NCBI RefSeq assembly: GCF_000513895.2
Contig: NZ_CP165782.1
Location: 992,001-1,056,000 of the forward strand
DNA length: 64,000 bases
Source of the DNA: Ensifer sp. WSM1721
GTDB lineage: Bacteria > Pseudomonadota > Alphaproteobacteria > Rhizobiales > Rhizobiaceae
Direction: 5' to 3'
Positions within the stretch are counted from its first letter, which is position 1, and every line of letters begins with the position of its first letter. This document shows positions 36,876-47,644 of this stretch, piece after piece. The notes under the pieces were generated by a model. The model did no database searches and was not told where the DNA came from. It saw nothing but the letters and a program-made list of their open reading frames with translations. A program made the translations under genes and the position numbers.

Positions 36876-37241
36876 ATGACTGAACTTCTCGGTTCTTATG
36901 TTCCGATCGCGATTTTCATTGGAATCGCGCTTGTGATCGGCCTCGCTCTTCTGGTCGCTCCTTTTGCCGTCGCCTTCAAGGCGCCTGATTCGGAAAAACT
37001 GTCGGCCTATGAGTGCGGCTTCAATGCGTTTGACGACGCCCGCATGAAGTTCGACATCCGCTTCTATCTCGTTTCGATCCTCTTCATCATCTTCGACCTC
37101 GAAGTCGCGTTCCTCTTCCCCTGGGCGGTTTCGTTCAAGGATCTGGGCTGGTTCGGCTTCTGGTCGATGATGGTCTTCCTCCTGGTCCTGACAGTCGGCT
37201 TTATCTATGAATGGAAGAAGGGAGCGCTGGAATGGAACTAG
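36876..37241 (+). CDS. nuoA: NADH-quinone oxidoreductase subunit A
   Basis: A 121-residue inner-membrane subunit with three helices. The diagnostic loop [39 protein letters not shown] contains the conserved cysteine near the quinone-binding region and the acidic residues of helix 2. It is the first gene of the complex I operon. Its stop codon overlaps the nuoB start by ten bases, which implies translational coupling. Confidence 0.97.
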   Translation: MTELLGSYVPIAIFIGIALVIGLALLVAPFAVAFKAPDSEKLSAYECGFNAFDDARMKFDIRFYLVSILFIIFDLEVAFLFPWAVSFKDLGWFGFWSMMVFLLVLTVGFIYEWKKGALEWN

Positions 37242-37810
37242 CATCCGGCACCACGCTCGTTGCGCCCCAACCGAAAGGGATCATCGATCCCGCTACCGGC
37301 AAGCCGATTGGCAGCAATGACGCATTCTTTGGCGAGATCAACAACGAGCTCGCCGACAAGGGCTTTCTCGTCACCTCGACGGACGAACTTATCAACTGGG
37401 CGCGCACCGGCTCGCTCATGTGGATGACCTTCGGTCTTGCCTGCTGCGCCGTCGAAATGATGCAGATGTCGATGCCGCGCTATGATGCCGAGCGCTTCGG
37501 CTTTGCGCCGCGCGCCTCGCCGCGCCAGTCCGACGTCATGATCGTCGCCGGCACGCTCACGAACAAGATGGCGCCCGCGCTGCGCAAGGTCTACGACCAG
37601 ATGCCGGAGCCGCGGTATGTCATCTCGATGGGCTCCTGCGCCAACGGCGGCGGCTATTATCACTATTCCTACTCGGTTGTACGCGGCTGTGACCGCGTCG
37701 TGCCCGTCGACATCTACGTGCCAGGCTGTCCTCCCACAGCAGAAGCGCTGCTCTACGGCGTGCTTCTGCTGCAGAAGAAGATCCGCCGGACCGGCACGAT
37801 CGAGCGCTAA
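37232..37810 (+). CDS. nuoB: NADH-quinone oxidoreductase subunit B
   Basis: The 192-residue subunit holds cluster N2, the last iron-sulfur cluster before quinone. Its cysteines are in [31 protein letters not shown] and [14 protein letters not shown]. The N-terminal 30 residues are poorly conserved, as usual. The ATG at 37232 has GGGAG upstream and overlaps the nuoA end. Confidence 0.97.
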   Translation: MELASGTTLVAPQPKGIIDPATGKPIGSNDAFFGEINNELADKGFLVTSTDELINWARTGSLMWMTFGLACCAVEMMQMSMPRYDAERFGFAPRASPRQSDVMIVAGTLTNKMAPALRKVYDQMPEPRYVISMGSCANGGGYYHYSYSVVRGCDRVVPVDIYVPGCPPTAEALLYGVLLLQKKIRRTGTIER

Positions 37811-37828
37811 GGGCAGGGGGGTCTTAAT

Positions 37829-38434
37829 ATGAGTGAAGCCCTGAACGAGCTTGCCTCCTATCTTCGCGAGATGCGCGGCGCGCTTATTGCCGACTCGGCC
37901 ATCGAGTACGGTGAGCTGACGCTGACGGTGAAGACCGAGAACCTCATCGCGCTCCTGACCTTCCTGCGCGACGACGTGCAGTGCGGTTTTGTCAGCCTGA
38001 TCGACGTTTGCGGTGTCGACTATCCGCAGCGGCCGGACCGCTTCGATGTCGTCTATCATCTGCTGTCGCCGCGCCAGAATCTGCGCGTGCGGGTGAAGGT
38101 CGCCACCGGCGAGGGCGAGCCCGTCCCGTCCGCGACCGCCGTCTACCCGGGCGCCGACTGGTTCGAGCGCGAAGCCTACGACATGTACGGCATTCTCTTC
38201 ACCGGCCATCCGGACTTGAGGCGAATCCTCACGGACTATGGTTTCGAGGGCTATCCGCTGCGTAAGGACTTTCCGGTAACCGGCTTCGTCGAAGTGCGTT
38301 ACGACGACGAGGTCAAGCGCGTCGTCTATGAGCCGGTCCATTTGAGGCAGGAATTCCGCAACTTCGACTTCCTCTCGCCATGGGAAGGCACGGATTACGT
38401 CCTGCCCGGCGACGAGAAGGCTAAGGCACGGTAA
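37829..38434 (+). CDS. nuoC: NADH-quinone oxidoreductase subunit C
   Basis: The 201-residue 30-kDa subunit of the peripheral arm. Characteristic blocks are [64 protein letters not shown] and the C-terminal [10 protein letters not shown]. It is a separate gene from nuoD, unlike the fused NuoCD of enterobacteria. AGGGGGG precedes the ATG. Confidence 0.97.
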   Translation: MSEALNELASYLREMRGALIADSAIEYGELTLTVKTENLIALLTFLRDDVQCGFVSLIDVCGVDYPQRPDRFDVVYHLLSPRQNLRVRVKVATGEGEPVPSATAVYPGADWFEREAYDMYGILFTGHPDLRRILTDYGFEGYPLRKDFPVTGFVEVRYDDEVKRVVYEPVHLRQEFRNFDFLSPWEGTDYVLPGDEKAKAR

Positions 38435-38491
38435 GTCAAGTCGGCCCGTGGTGATCGCGAAAGGATTGCCATCCGGCCTGGAGCAATCGGT

Positions 38492-39682
38492 ATGACCGAA
38501 CATAACGTCCGCAACTTCAACATCAACTTCGGTCCGCAGCATCCGGCGGCGCACGGCGTTCTGCGTCTCGTGCTGGAGCTCGACGGCGAAATCGTCGAGC
38601 GCGTCGATCCGCATATCGGCCTTCTGCATCGCGGCACCGAGAAGCTGATCGAGACGAAAACCTACCTGCAGGCCATCCCTTATTTCGACCGGCTCGACTA
38701 CGTCGCGCCGATGAATCAGGAGCACGCCTTCGCGCTTGCCGTTGAAAGACTGACCGGCACGGAGGTGCCGATCCGCGGCCAGCTCATCCGCGTTCTCTAT
38801 TCGGAAATCGGCCGCATCCTGTCGCATCTCCTCAACGTGACGACCCAGGCGATGGACGTCGGCGCGCTGACCCCGCCGCTCTGGGGCTTCGAGGAACGCG
38901 AGAAGCTGATGGTCTTCTATGAGCGCGCCTGCGGCGCGCGCATGCATGCGGCCTATTTCCGCCCCGGTGGGGTGCACCAGGACCTGCCGCACAAGCTCGT
39001 CGAGGATATCGGCAACTGGATCGATCCGTTCCTGAAGACCGTCGACGACATCGACGAACTCCTGACCGGCAACCGCATCTTCAAGCAGCGCAACGTCGAC
39101 ATCGGCGTCGTCACGCTGGAGGATGCCTGGGCATGGGGCTTCTCCGGCGTGATGGTGCGCGGCTCTGGCGCTGCCTGGGACCTGCGCCGCGCGCAGCCCT
39201 ATGAGTGCTATTCCGATCTCGAATTCGACATTCCGATCGGCAAGAACGGCGACTGTTTTGACCGCTACCTGATCCGCATGATCGAGATGCGCCAATCGGC
39301 GCGGATCATGCGCCAGTGCGTCGACCGTCTGCTCGGCGATGCGAAGGTGGGGGCGGTCTCCTCGCTCGACGGCAAGATCGTGCCGCCGAAGCGCGGCGAG
39401 ATGAAACGCTCGATGGAAGCGCTGATCCATCACTTCAAGCTCTATACCGAGGGCTACCATGTGCCGGCCGGCGAAGTCTACGCCGCGGTCGAGGCTCCGA
39501 AGGGTGAATTCGGCGTGTACCTGGTTTCCGACGGCACCAACAAGCCTTACCGCTGCAAGATCCGCGCGCCGGGCTATGCGCATTTGCAGGCCATGGACTT
39601 CCTCTGTCGCGGACACCAGCTTGCCGACGTCTCGGCCGTGCTGGGCTCCCTCGATATCGTTTTCGGCGAGGTGGATCGCTGA
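38492..39682 (+). CDS. nuoD: NADH-quinone oxidoreductase subunit D
   Basis: The 396-residue 49-kDa subunit forms the quinone-binding cavity with NuoB. It starts [26 protein letters not shown], followed by [16 protein letters not shown], and ends with [27 protein letters not shown], the expected C-terminus. Its TGA overlaps the ATG of the next small gene by one base. Confidence 0.97.
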   Translation: MTEHNVRNFNINFGPQHPAAHGVLRLVLELDGEIVERVDPHIGLLHRGTEKLIETKTYLQAIPYFDRLDYVAPMNQEHAFALAVERLTGTEVPIRGQLIRVLYSEIGRILSHLLNVTTQAMDVGALTPPLWGFEEREKLMVFYERACGARMHAAYFRPGGVHQDLPHKLVEDIGNWIDPFLKTVDDIDELLTGNRIFKQRNVDIGVVTLEDAWAWGFSGVMVRGSGAAWDLRRAQPYECYSDLEFDIPIGKNGDCFDRYLIRMIEMRQSARIMRQCVDRLLGDAKVGAVSSLDGKIVPPKRGEMKRSMEALIHHFKLYTEGYHVPAGEVYAAVEAPKGEFGVYLVSDGTNKPYRCKIRAPGYAHLQAMDFLCRGHQLADVSAVLGSLDIVFGEVDR

Positions 39683-39936
39683 TGCGTCTGGCGCCGCTCG
39701 CCGCTCTCGGACTTCTTGCTCTTGCTTCTGCGGCCTCCGCCCAGGAGGAAGTCGGCAGTGAATCGTCCACCGGGCTGCGGGGCGGCGCCATGTCGACGCT
39801 CCTCTCCAAGGGTTACGAGATCAAGGCCGCGGTCGCCAACGGCACGCGCTACATCGTATTTTTGCAGAAAGACCAGTCAGCCTATGCCTGCGAATTCGTC
39901 TCGCTGACGAAATCGCGGTGTGGTTCGATTAACTGA
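39682..39936 (+). CDS. Small exported protein encoded inside the nuo operon
   Basis: An 84-residue protein with a clear signal peptide ([20 protein letters not shown], cleavage before QEE). The mature part is about 64 residues with two cysteines ([17 protein letters not shown]), which could form a disulfide in the periplasm. It overlaps the nuoD stop (TGATG) and lies 17 bases before nuoE, so it is firmly in the operon. Small genes in this place occur in related rhizobia, as I recall. The function is unknown. Confidence 0.8.
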   Translation: MRLAPLAALGLLALASAASAQEEVGSESSTGLRGGAMSTLLSKGYEIKAAVANGTRYIVFLQKDQSAYACEFVSLTKSRCGSIN

Positions 39937-39952
39937 TAAGGTGTCCACTAGA

Positions 39953-40792
39953 ATGTCCGTTCGTCGACTAGCCGAAGACACTGTCCAGCCAGCGACCTTT
40001 GCGTTCAACAAGGAAAATGCTGCCTGGGCCAAGGCAACGATCAATAAGTATCCCAAGGGCCGCGAGCAGTCGGCAGTCATTCCTCTGCTGATGCGCGCCC
40101 AGGAACAGGACGGTTGGGTGACGAAGGCTGCAATCGAGTCGGTCGCCGACATGCTCGGCATGCCCTATATCCGCGTCCTCGAAGTCGCGACCTTCTATAC
40201 GCAGTTCCAGTTGAAGCCGGTCGGATCGCGGGCGCATGTCCAAGTCTGCGGCACGACGCCCTGCATGCTGCGCGGCGCGGAAGACCTGATCAAGGTCTGC
40301 AAGAAGAAGATTGCCGCCGAGCCCTTCACGCTGAACGAAGGCGGCACGCTCTCCTGGGAAGAGGTCGAATGTCAAGGTGCCTGCGTCAACGCGCCGATGG
40401 TGATGATCTTCAAGGACACCTTCGAGGACCTGACGGCCGAGCGGCTCGGGGAGATCATCGATCAGTTCGAAGCCGGCAAGGGCGCCGAGGTGAAGCCGGG
40501 TCCACAGATCGATCGCATCTATTCCGCGCCGATCGGCGGACTGACGACGTTGCAGGTGCCGCAGCCGGAGGAGAAGAAGCCTGCGGTCCGGGCGAGCAAG
40601 TCGGCTGGTGGTGACAAGGCGGTCAGCGTGCCGCCTTCGAACGCCGCAAAGCCGAAGACCGCTTCAGACGTCACCAACCCGACGCTGAAGACCCCGGCGA
40701 CGGCGAAGAAAGCCTCGGCAAGGAACGCCAAGATCGAGGGCGAGACCGCCGACAAGTCCAAGCCGGCGAAGAAGCCGCGGGTAAAGAGGTGA
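39953..40792 (+). CDS. nuoE: NADH-quinone oxidoreductase subunit E with C-terminal extension
   Basis: A 279-residue 24-kDa subunit. The thioredoxin-like domain of about 170 residues binds one 2Fe-2S cluster through [13 protein letters not shown] and [13 protein letters not shown]. The last 90-100 residues are a lysine/alanine/threonine-rich low-complexity tail ([36 protein letters not shown]) not found in the minimal enzyme. The nuoF start follows four bases after the stop. The role of the tail is unknown. Confidence 0.95.
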   Translation: MSVRRLAEDTVQPATFAFNKENAAWAKATINKYPKGREQSAVIPLLMRAQEQDGWVTKAAIESVADMLGMPYIRVLEVATFYTQFQLKPVGSRAHVQVCGTTPCMLRGAEDLIKVCKKKIAAEPFTLNEGGTLSWEEVECQGACVNAPMVMIFKDTFEDLTAERLGEIIDQFEAGKGAEVKPGPQIDRIYSAPIGGLTTLQVPQPEEKKPAVRASKSAGGDKAVSVPPSNAAKPKTASDVTNPTLKTPATAKKASARNAKIEGETADKSKPAKKPRVKR

Positions 40793-40796
40793 AACC

Positions 40797-42101
40797 ATGC
40801 TGAGAGATGAAGATCGCATCTTTACCAATATTTACGGCCTCAAGGACAAGTCCCTGAAAGGCGCGATGGCGCGCGGCCACTGGGACGGCACCAAGGAGCT
40901 CCTCGAGAAGGGCCGCGACTGGATCATCAACGAGGTGAAGGCTTCGGGTCTGCGCGGCCGCGGCGGCGCCGGCTTCCCGACCGGTCTCAAATGGTCCTTC
41001 ATGCCGAAGGAAAGCGACGGTCGCCCGCATTATCTCGTCGTCAATGCCGACGAGTCGGAGCCCGGCACCTGCAAGGACCGCGACATCATGCGCCACGATC
41101 CGCACACGTTGATCGAGGGCTGTGTCGTCGCCAGCTTCGCCATGGGCGCACACACTGCTTACATCTATGTGCGTGGCGAGTTCATCCGCGAGCGCGAAGC
41201 GCTGCAGGCTGCGATCGACGAATGCTACGAGTATGGCCTGCTCGGCAAGAACAACAAGCTCGGCTACGACATCGACATCTTCGTTCATCACGGCGCCGGT
41301 GCCTATATTTGCGGCGAGGAGACGGCACTGCTCGAGAGCCTAGAGGGCAAGAAGGGTCAGCCGCGGCTGAAGCCGCCTTTCCCGGCGAATATGGGCCTCT
41401 ATGGCTGCCCGACGACCGTCAACAACGTCGAATCGATAGCGGTCGCGCCGACCATCCTGCGCCGCGGTGCCGGCTGGTACACGAGCTTCGGCCGCCCGAA
41501 CAACCACGGCACTAAGCTCTACTCGATCTCCGGCCACGTGAACCGCCCCTGCACGGTCGAGGACGCGATGTCGATCCCGTTCCATGAACTGATCGAGAAG
41601 CACTGCGGCGGCATCCGTGGCGGCTGGGACAATCTGCTCGCCGTCATCCCCGGCGGCTCGTCCGTTCCCTGCGTGCCCGGCGCGCAGATGAAGGACGCGA
41701 TCATGGACTATGACGGGCTGCGCGAGCTCGGTTCCGGCCTCGGAACCGCCGCCGTCATCGTCATGGACAAGTCGACCGACATCATCAAGGCGATCTGGCG
41801 GCTTTCCGCTTTCTACAAGCACGAGAGCTGCGGCCAGTGCACGCCTTGCCGTGAAGGCACGGGCTGGATGATGCGCGTGATGGAGCGCATGGTGCAGGGT
41901 CGCGCCCAGAAGCGCGAGATCGACATGCTCTTCGACGTGACGAAGCAGGTCGAGGGTCACACGATCTGCGCACTCGGCGATGCGGCCGCATGGCCGATCC
42001 AAGGCCTGATCAAGCATTTCCGTCCGGAGATGGAAAAGCGGATCGACGAATACACCCGCAATGCCACGTCGCACGGCGCGGTATTGGAAGCGGCGGAGTA
42101 A
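40797..42101 (+). CDS. nuoF: NADH-quinone oxidoreductase subunit F
   Basis: The 434-residue 51-kDa subunit oxidises NADH with FMN and passes electrons to a 4Fe-4S cluster. [20 protein letters not shown] is the NADH/FMN loop, [18 protein letters not shown] follows, [20 protein letters not shown] contacts FMN, and [16 protein letters not shown] with the distal cysteine in [13 protein letters not shown] ligates the cluster. Confidence 0.97.
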   Translation: MLRDEDRIFTNIYGLKDKSLKGAMARGHWDGTKELLEKGRDWIINEVKASGLRGRGGAGFPTGLKWSFMPKESDGRPHYLVVNADESEPGTCKDRDIMRHDPHTLIEGCVVASFAMGAHTAYIYVRGEFIREREALQAAIDECYEYGLLGKNNKLGYDIDIFVHHGAGAYICGEETALLESLEGKKGQPRLKPPFPANMGLYGCPTTVNNVESIAVAPTILRRGAGWYTSFGRPNNHGTKLYSISGHVNRPCTVEDAMSIPFHELIEKHCGGIRGGWDNLLAVIPGGSSVPCVPGAQMKDAIMDYDGLRELGSGLGTAAVIVMDKSTDIIKAIWRLSAFYKHESCGQCTPCREGTGWMMRVMERMVQGRAQKREIDMLFDVTKQVEGHTICALGDAAAWPIQGLIKHFRPEMEKRIDEYTRNATSHGAVLEAAE

Positions 42102-42106
42102 GAGCC

Positions 42107-42733
42107 ATGGCTGGGGCAAGCAGGGATGTACAGGGAAGGGAAACGGCGGCAGCCATCCCGTTCGCACGGACTGCGGACCCGGCCGATCCGTTCGGCATGG
42201 CCGAATGGATGAGGAGCATGCCGAACGTCGCGCTGCATCCGCTGATGGCGCATCCGACGGCGGCGATTGCCGCTGCCGCGGCCCTCGGTTTCGGACTGTC
42301 GAGCCAGATTGCCGGGATCATGTTCGGCGCAATGCAGGGCGCTGCAAGCGCAATGCAGAAAAGCGTCGCGGCCCCGGAAGTTGAGCCAGTCGAAGCGACG
42401 AAGCGGGCACCAGCTGTCGCGCCGCAGGCGGCAGCCCGGCAGGCCTCGGAAGCGCCGTCCGTCCCGGCCGCGCGCAAGCCGCGCGCAGCGAGAAAGCCGG
42501 CCGCATCGGCGCAGAAGAGCGGTGCGAGCGACGATCTCAAGCGGATCTCGGGGATCGGCCCGAAGCTCGAACAGGTGTTGAACGGCAGAGGTATTCGCCG
42601 CTTCGCCGACATCGCTGCGTTGAGCGAAGCCGATGTGGCGAAGCTCGATGCCGAATTCGGCTTGAACGGCCGCATCACGCGGGACGACTGGATCGGGCAG
42701 GCGAAAGCGCTCAAGGGAGTGCGGAAGAAATAA
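42107..42733 (+). CDS. Nuo-operon protein with helix-hairpin-helix C-terminal domain
   Basis: A 208-residue protein between nuoF and nuoG. The N-terminal part has a hydrophobic alanine/glycine-rich segment (TAAIAAAAALGFGLSSQIAG) that may associate with the membrane. The middle is an alanine/proline/arginine-rich linker. The last 70 residues read DDLKRISGIGPKLEQVLNG, then IRRFADIAALSEADVAKLDA and ITRDDWIGQAKALKG, a helix-hairpin-helix-like domain. In some other Alphaproteobacteria a similar domain is fused to the end of NuoE. It starts six bases after the nuoF stop. It is likely a complex I assembly or accessory protein; the exact role is unknown. Confidence 0.75.
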   Translation: MAGASRDVQGRETAAAIPFARTADPADPFGMAEWMRSMPNVALHPLMAHPTAAIAAAAALGFGLSSQIAGIMFGAMQGAASAMQKSVAAPEVEPVEATKRAPAVAPQAAARQASEAPSVPAARKPRAARKPAASAQKSGASDDLKRISGIGPKLEQVLNGRGIRRFADIAALSEADVAKLDAEFGLNGRITRDDWIGQAKALKGVRKK

Positions 42734-42833
42734 GGTGATGGCCGTGCGGTCGTCACGACAAGCGGCAAGGCCGTGAAGGAATTGTCCGCCACCAAGGAAG
42801 GCAGGCGGACGAAAGACAGGATTGAGTGCGAAG

Positions 42834-44915
42834 ATGGCAAAGCTGAAAGTCGACGGAAAAGAGATCGAGGTCCCGGATCATTTCACGCTGCTTCAGGCAT
42901 GCGAGGAGGCCGGTGCCGAGGTTCCGCGCTTCTGTTTCCATGAGCGGCTTTCGGTTGCCGGCAACTGCCGCATGTGTCTGATCGAGGTGAAGGGCGGTCC
43001 GCCGAAGCCTGCCGCCTCTTGCGCCATGGGCGTGCGCGATCTGCGTCCCGGTCCGAACGGGGAAGCGCCAGAAATCTTCACCACGACGCCGATGGTCAAG
43101 AAGGCGCGCGAAGGCGTGATGGAATTCCTGCTCATCAATCATCCGCTCGACTGCCCGATCTGCGACCAGGGCGGCGAGTGCGACCTGCAGGACCAGGCGA
43201 TGGCCTTCGGCATCGACTCCTCGCGCTATCAGGAAAACAAGCGCGCGGTCGAGGACAAGTATATCGGTCCGCTCGTCAAGACCGTGATGAACCGCTGCAT
43301 CCATTGCACGCGCTGCGTTCGCTTCACGACGGAGGTTGCCGGCATTGCCGAGCTCGGCCTTATCGGCCGCGGCGAGGACGCGGAAATCACCACTTATCTC
43401 GAACAGGCGATGACCTCGGAACTGCAGGGCAATGTCGTCGACCTCTGCCCGGTAGGCGCGCTCACTTCGAAGCCCTTCGCCTTCACCGCGCGTCCGTGGG
43501 AGCTCAACAAGACCGAATCGATCGACGTCATGGATGCGGTCGGTTCGGCGATCCGCGTCGATACGCGCGGCCGTGAGGTCATGCGCATCATGCCGCGCGT
43601 CAACGAGGAGATCAACGAGGAGTGGATCTCCGACAAGACCCGCTTCATCTGGGACGGGCTCAAAACGCAGCGCCTCGACCGTCCCTACGTCAAGAAGGAC
43701 GGACGCCTGCAGCCGGCGAGCTGGAGCGAGGCATTCCAGGCGATCAAGGCGGCTGTCGCGAAGACTTCGGGAGACAGGATCGGCGCGATCGCCGGCGACC
43801 TTGCTTCGGTCGAGGAAATGTATGCCCTGAAGGAGCTCATCTCGTCGCTCGGGTCGCAGAATCTCGACTGCCGTCAGGATGGCGCGGCGCTCGACCCGTC
43901 GCTCGGTCGGGCAAGCTACATCTTCAATCCGACGATCCAGGGCATCGAGAGCGCCGACGCGCTGCTCATCATCGGTTCCAATCCGCGCTTCGAGGCCTCC
44001 GTCCTCAATGCCCGCATCCGCAAGCGCTACCGCATGGGCAACTTCCCGATCGCCGTCATCGGCGAACAGAGCGAACTGCGCTATGAATATGAATATCTGG
44101 GCGCCGGCACCGACACGCTTGCCGAGCTCGTTGCCGGGAAAGCGAAGTTCTTGGCGACGCTCAAGAAGGCTCAGCGCCCGCTGATCATCGTCGGCCAGGG
44201 TGCGCTCGCAGGGGAGGGCGGCGCTGCCGTTCTCGCCAATGCCGCAAAGCTTGCCGTAGCGATCGGCGCGGTCAGTGCCGAGTGGAATGGCTTTGCTGTC
44301 CTTCACACCGCGGCGGCCCGCGTCGGCGGCCTCGACCTCGGTTTCGTTCCCGGTGAAGTCGGCAAGTCGGCTGCCGAGATGCTCGGCGCCATGGACGTGC
44401 TCTTCCTGCTCGGCGCCGACGAGATCGACCTTTCGAGGAAGAAGGCGGGCTTCACCGTCTACATCGGCTCGCACGGGGACAATGGCGCGCATGCGGCCGA
44501 TGTCATTCTTCCGGGTGCGACCTACACGGAGAAGTCCGGCACCTGGGTCAACACCGAAGGCCGCGTGCAGCTCGGCAACCGTGCCGGCTTTGCCCCGGGT
44601 GAGGCCCGCGAGGACTGGGCGATCATCCGCGCGCTCTCCGACGTTCTCGGCAAGAAGCTCCCCTTCGACTCGCTCGGCGAGCTGCGCGCCGAGCTCTATG
44701 CGGCCTATCCGCACTTCGCGGACGTGGACGCGATTATCGCCGCTGGCAGCGACGAAATTGCCGCACTTGCGCAAAAAGCCGGTGAGATGGCGAAATCCGT
44801 GTTTGCGTCTCCGATCAAAGACTTCTATTTGACGAACCCGATAGCGCGCGCATCCGCCGTCATGGCCGAATGCTCGGCCCTGGCGCGCAACAATTTCAAA
44901 GCTGCCGCGGAATGA
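42834..44915 (+). CDS. nuoG: NADH-quinone oxidoreductase subunit G
   Basis: The 693-residue 75-kDa subunit carries several clusters. The N-terminal ferredoxin domain has FCFHERLSVAGNCRMCLIEV (2Fe-2S), then LDCPICDQGGECDLQDQAM (4Fe-4S with one histidine ligand upstream) and NRCIHCTRCVRFTTEVAG (4Fe-4S). A molybdopterin-oxidoreductase-like domain without cofactor follows (around KSGTWVNTEGRVQ). The ATG at 42834 is preferred to the TTG at 42822. A 100-base gap separates it from the preceding accessory gene. Confidence 0.97.
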   Translation: MAKLKVDGKEIEVPDHFTLLQACEEAGAEVPRFCFHERLSVAGNCRMCLIEVKGGPPKPAASCAMGVRDLRPGPNGEAPEIFTTTPMVKKAREGVMEFLLINHPLDCPICDQGGECDLQDQAMAFGIDSSRYQENKRAVEDKYIGPLVKTVMNRCIHCTRCVRFTTEVAGIAELGLIGRGEDAEITTYLEQAMTSELQGNVVDLCPVGALTSKPFAFTARPWELNKTESIDVMDAVGSAIRVDTRGREVMRIMPRVNEEINEEWISDKTRFIWDGLKTQRLDRPYVKKDGRLQPASWSEAFQAIKAAVAKTSGDRIGAIAGDLASVEEMYALKELISSLGSQNLDCRQDGAALDPSLGRASYIFNPTIQGIESADALLIIGSNPRFEASVLNARIRKRYRMGNFPIAVIGEQSELRYEYEYLGAGTDTLAELVAGKAKFLATLKKAQRPLIIVGQGALAGEGGAAVLANAAKLAVAIGAVSAEWNGFAVLHTAAARVGGLDLGFVPGEVGKSAAEMLGAMDVLFLLGADEIDLSRKKAGFTVYIGSHGDNGAHAADVILPGATYTEKSGTWVNTEGRVQLGNRAGFAPGEAREDWAIIRALSDVLGKKLPFDSLGELRAELYAAYPHFADVDAIIAAGSDEIAALAQKAGEMAKSVFASPIKDFYLTNPIARASAVMAECSALARNNFKAAAE

Positions 44916-44935
44916 GCGCGAGGGAATAGAGCATC

Positions 44936-45979
44936 ATGGACGCTTTCATTTCGACCTATGTCTGGCCCGCGGCCATCATGATCGGCCAGTCGCTGCTGCT
45001 TTTGGTCGCGCTGCTTCTTTTCATCGCCTATATCCTGCTCGCGGACCGGAAGGTCTGGGCGGCGGTGCAGCTTCGCCGCGGCCCGAACGTCGTCGGGCCA
45101 TGGGGGCTTTTCCAGTCCTTCGCCGACCTCTTGAAGTTCGTCTTCAAGGAGCCGGTCATTCCGGCCGGCGCCAACAAGACGATCTTTCTGCTAGCGCCGC
45201 TCGTCTCGGTGACGCTGGCGCTCGCCGCCTGGGCGGTCATCCCGCTCAACGCGAACTGGGTGATCGCGAACATCAACGTCGGCATCCTCTTCGTCTTCGC
45301 CATATCTTCTCTCGAGGTTTATGGCATCATCATGGGCGGCTGGGCCTCGAACTCGAAATATCCCTTCCTCGGCGCGCTGCGGTCGGCTGCGCAGATGGTA
45401 TCCTATGAAGTCTCGATCGGCTTCGTCATCGTCACCGTTCTGCTTTGCGTCGGTTCGCTCAATCTGACGGACATCGTCAATGCGCAGATGGATGGTCCGG
45501 GAACGATGATCGGTCTGCCGGCATCCTTCCTCGACTGGCATTGGTTGTCGCTGTTCCCGATGTTCATCGTGTTCTTCATCTCGGCGCTAGCGGAGACGAA
45601 CCGCCCGCCTTTCGATCTGCCCGAAGCGGAATCGGAACTCGTGGCCGGCTTTATGGTCGAATACGGCTCGACCCCGTACATGATGTTCATGCTCGGCGAG
45701 TACGCGGCGATCTGCCTGATGTGCGCGCTGACGACGATCCTCTTCCTGGGCGGTTGGTTGCCTCCGGTCGATATCTGGCTCCTGAACTGGGTCCCGGGCA
45801 TCATCTGGTTCGTGCTGAAGGCCTCGTTCGTATTCTTCATGTTCGCGATGGTGAAGGCCTTCGTGCCGCGCTACCGCTACGACCAGTTGATGCGTCTCGG
45901 CTGGAAGGTCTTCCTGCCGCTGTCTCTGGCGATGGTCGTGATCGTCGCGTTCGTTCTGAAGCTGATGGGCTGGGCATGA
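44936..45979 (+). CDS. nuoH: NADH-quinone oxidoreductase subunit H
   Basis: The 347-residue subunit joins the membrane and peripheral arms and forms part of the quinone channel. About eight transmembrane helices are visible. Diagnostic loops are [22 protein letters not shown] and [29 protein letters not shown], which carry conserved arginine and glutamate residues. GAGGGAATAG lies upstream of the start. Confidence 0.97.
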   Translation: MDAFISTYVWPAAIMIGQSLLLLVALLLFIAYILLADRKVWAAVQLRRGPNVVGPWGLFQSFADLLKFVFKEPVIPAGANKTIFLLAPLVSVTLALAAWAVIPLNANWVIANINVGILFVFAISSLEVYGIIMGGWASNSKYPFLGALRSAAQMVSYEVSIGFVIVTVLLCVGSLNLTDIVNAQMDGPGTMIGLPASFLDWHWLSLFPMFIVFFISALAETNRPPFDLPEAESELVAGFMVEYGSTPYMMFMLGEYAAICLMCALTTILFLGGWLPPVDIWLLNWVPGIIWFVLKASFVFFMFAMVKAFVPRYRYDQLMRLGWKVFLPLSLAMVVIVAFVLKLMGWA

Positions 45980-46043
45980 TGACCGCTCAAGCTTCGCTGC
46001 ATACCGCTGGCTCCTCCCAGGCCGGCAAGTTTGGAGGTTAATG

Positions 46044-46535
46044 ATGGCCGGTCTTTCGCAAGCCGTCAGCTCGCTGTTCCTCAAGGAATTCGTCGGCGCG
46101 TTCTTTCTGTCGATGCGCTATTTCTTCCGGCCGAAGGCAACGTTGAATTATCCCTTCGAAAAGGGGCCGGTCAGCCCCCGCTTCCGCGGCGAGCATGCGC
46201 TGCGCCGCTATCCGAATGGTGAAGAGCGCTGCATCGCCTGCAAGCTTTGCGAGGCGATCTGTCCTGCCCAGGCCATCACCATCGAAGCCGGCCCGCGCCG
46301 CAACGACGGCACCCGCCGCACGGTGCGCTACGACATCGACATGGTGAAGTGCATCTATTGCGGTTTCTGCCAGGAAGCCTGTCCTGTCGATGCCATTGTC
46401 GAAGGGCCGAACTTCGAATTCGCCACCGAGACGCGCGAAGAGCTCTACTACGACAAGGAGAAGCTGCTCGCCAACGGTGATCGTTGGGAGCGAGAAATCG
46501 CGCGCAACATCGCGATGGACTCGCCCTACCGCTGA
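46044..46535 (+). CDS. nuoI: NADH-quinone oxidoreductase subunit I
   Basis: The 163-residue ferredoxin-like subunit has two 4Fe-4S clusters (N6a/N6b) bound by [16 protein letters not shown] and [16 protein letters not shown]. Two adjacent ATGs exist; the second, at 46044, has GGAGG at the better six-base spacing. About 65 bases separate it from nuoH. Confidence 0.97.
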   Translation: MAGLSQAVSSLFLKEFVGAFFLSMRYFFRPKATLNYPFEKGPVSPRFRGEHALRRYPNGEERCIACKLCEAICPAQAITIEAGPRRNDGTRRTVRYDIDMVKCIYCGFCQEACPVDAIVEGPNFEFATETREELYYDKEKLLANGDRWEREIARNIAMDSPYR

Positions 46536-46684
46536 GGCCATCCGCAAGTACACCGCATCGCGCCGCTGAATAGACGTGGTGCATGCGAAACGGGTTTGGG
46601 CATTGGCCGGACGACGTCCGGCTTTGCCTCATGGAGTGGAGGCGATCAGCCTTCACGCCGAGCAAGACGAAAAAGGCACCGATC

Positions 46685-47299
46685 ATGGGTCTGCAGGTTC
46701 TTTTTTTCTATCTCTTTGCCTTCATCGCCGTGGCATCGGCATTCATGGTCATCGCGGCCAAGAATCCGGTCTATTCGGTGCTGTTCCTGATCCTGACCTT
46801 CTTCAATGCGGCAGGGCTTTTCCTCCTGACCGGTGCCGAGTTCCTGGCGATGATCCTGCTCGTCGTCTATGTCGGCGCGGTGGCGGTGCTCTTCCTCTTC
46901 GTCGTCATGATGCTCGACATCGATTTCGCCGAGCTCCGTGCGGGCGTGCTTGAATACGCGCCGATAGGCGCTCTGATCGGGCTGATCCTCGCGGCGGAGC
47001 TTATCATCGTCGTTGGCGGATCGGCTTTCTCGCCGGAAATCGCCAAAGGCATCGCCATGCCGATCCCGCCGATCAGCGAGCGTACCAATACCGCGGCGCT
47101 CGGCGACGTCCTCTACACCCATTACATCTATTTCTTCCAGATCGCGGGGCTCGTTCTGCTCGTCGCCATGATCGGCGCTATCGTGCTCACGCTCCGTCAC
47201 CGTCAGAACATCAAGCGTCAGGACATTCCGCGCCAGGTTGCCCGCACGCCCGAGACCGCCGTCGAGGTGGTCACGGTCAAGCCGGGGCAGGGCATCTAA
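46685..47299 (+). CDS. nuoJ: NADH-quinone oxidoreductase subunit J
   Basis: The 204-residue membrane subunit has five helices. The third helix includes [20 protein letters not shown], the pi-bulge helix of the E-channel. The C-terminus is a hydrophilic tail ([20 protein letters not shown]). The ATG at 46685 is chosen because residues upstream of it are not conserved. It is followed by nuoK after 29 bases. Confidence 0.95.
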   Translation: MGLQVLFFYLFAFIAVASAFMVIAAKNPVYSVLFLILTFFNAAGLFLLTGAEFLAMILLVVYVGAVAVLFLFVVMMLDIDFAELRAGVLEYAPIGALIGLILAAELIIVVGGSAFSPEIAKGIAMPIPPISERTNTAALGDVLYTHYIYFFQIAGLVLLVAMIGAIVLTLRHRQNIKRQDIPRQVARTPETAVEVVTVKPGQGI

Positions 47300-47328
47300 T
47301 CGCGACGCGAGGTCGAGGGACTACACTC

Positions 47329-47637
47329 ATGGAAATCGGCATTTCCCACTATCTGACCGTCAGCGCCATTCTCTTCACGCTTGGCGTCTTCGGCATCTTC
47401 CTCAACCGGAAGAACGTCATCATCATCCTGATGTCGGTGGAACTCATCCTGCTCGCGGTCAACATCAACATGGTGGCGTTCTCGGCGTTCCTGAACGACA
47501 TCACCGGTCAGGTCTTCGCGCTGTTCATTCTGACCGTGGCGGCCGCAGAAGCGGCCATCGGACTTGCAATTCTCGTCGTCTTCTATCGAAACCGCGGCTC
47601 GATCGCCGTCGAAGACGTCAACATGATGAAGGGCTGA
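47329..47637 (+). CDS. nuoK: NADH-quinone oxidoreductase subunit K
   Basis: The 102-residue MrpC-like subunit has three helices. It contains [19 protein letters not shown], with the functionally important glutamate of helix 2, and a second glutamate in [16 protein letters not shown] of helix 3. Both are needed for proton translocation in homologues. nuoL begins seven bases after the stop. Confidence 0.97.
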   Translation: MEIGISHYLTVSAILFTLGVFGIFLNRKNVIIILMSVELILLAVNINMVAFSAFLNDITGQVFALFILTVAAAEAAIGLAILVVFYRNRGSIAVEDVNMMKG

Positions 47638-47644
47638 CAGGGCT

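Noticed and set aside
37238..39616. A 792-codon open frame antisense to nuoB, nuoC and nuoD
   Set aside because: It is a mirror of GC-rich codon bias; the plus-strand genes have clear family motifs and the antisense product has none.
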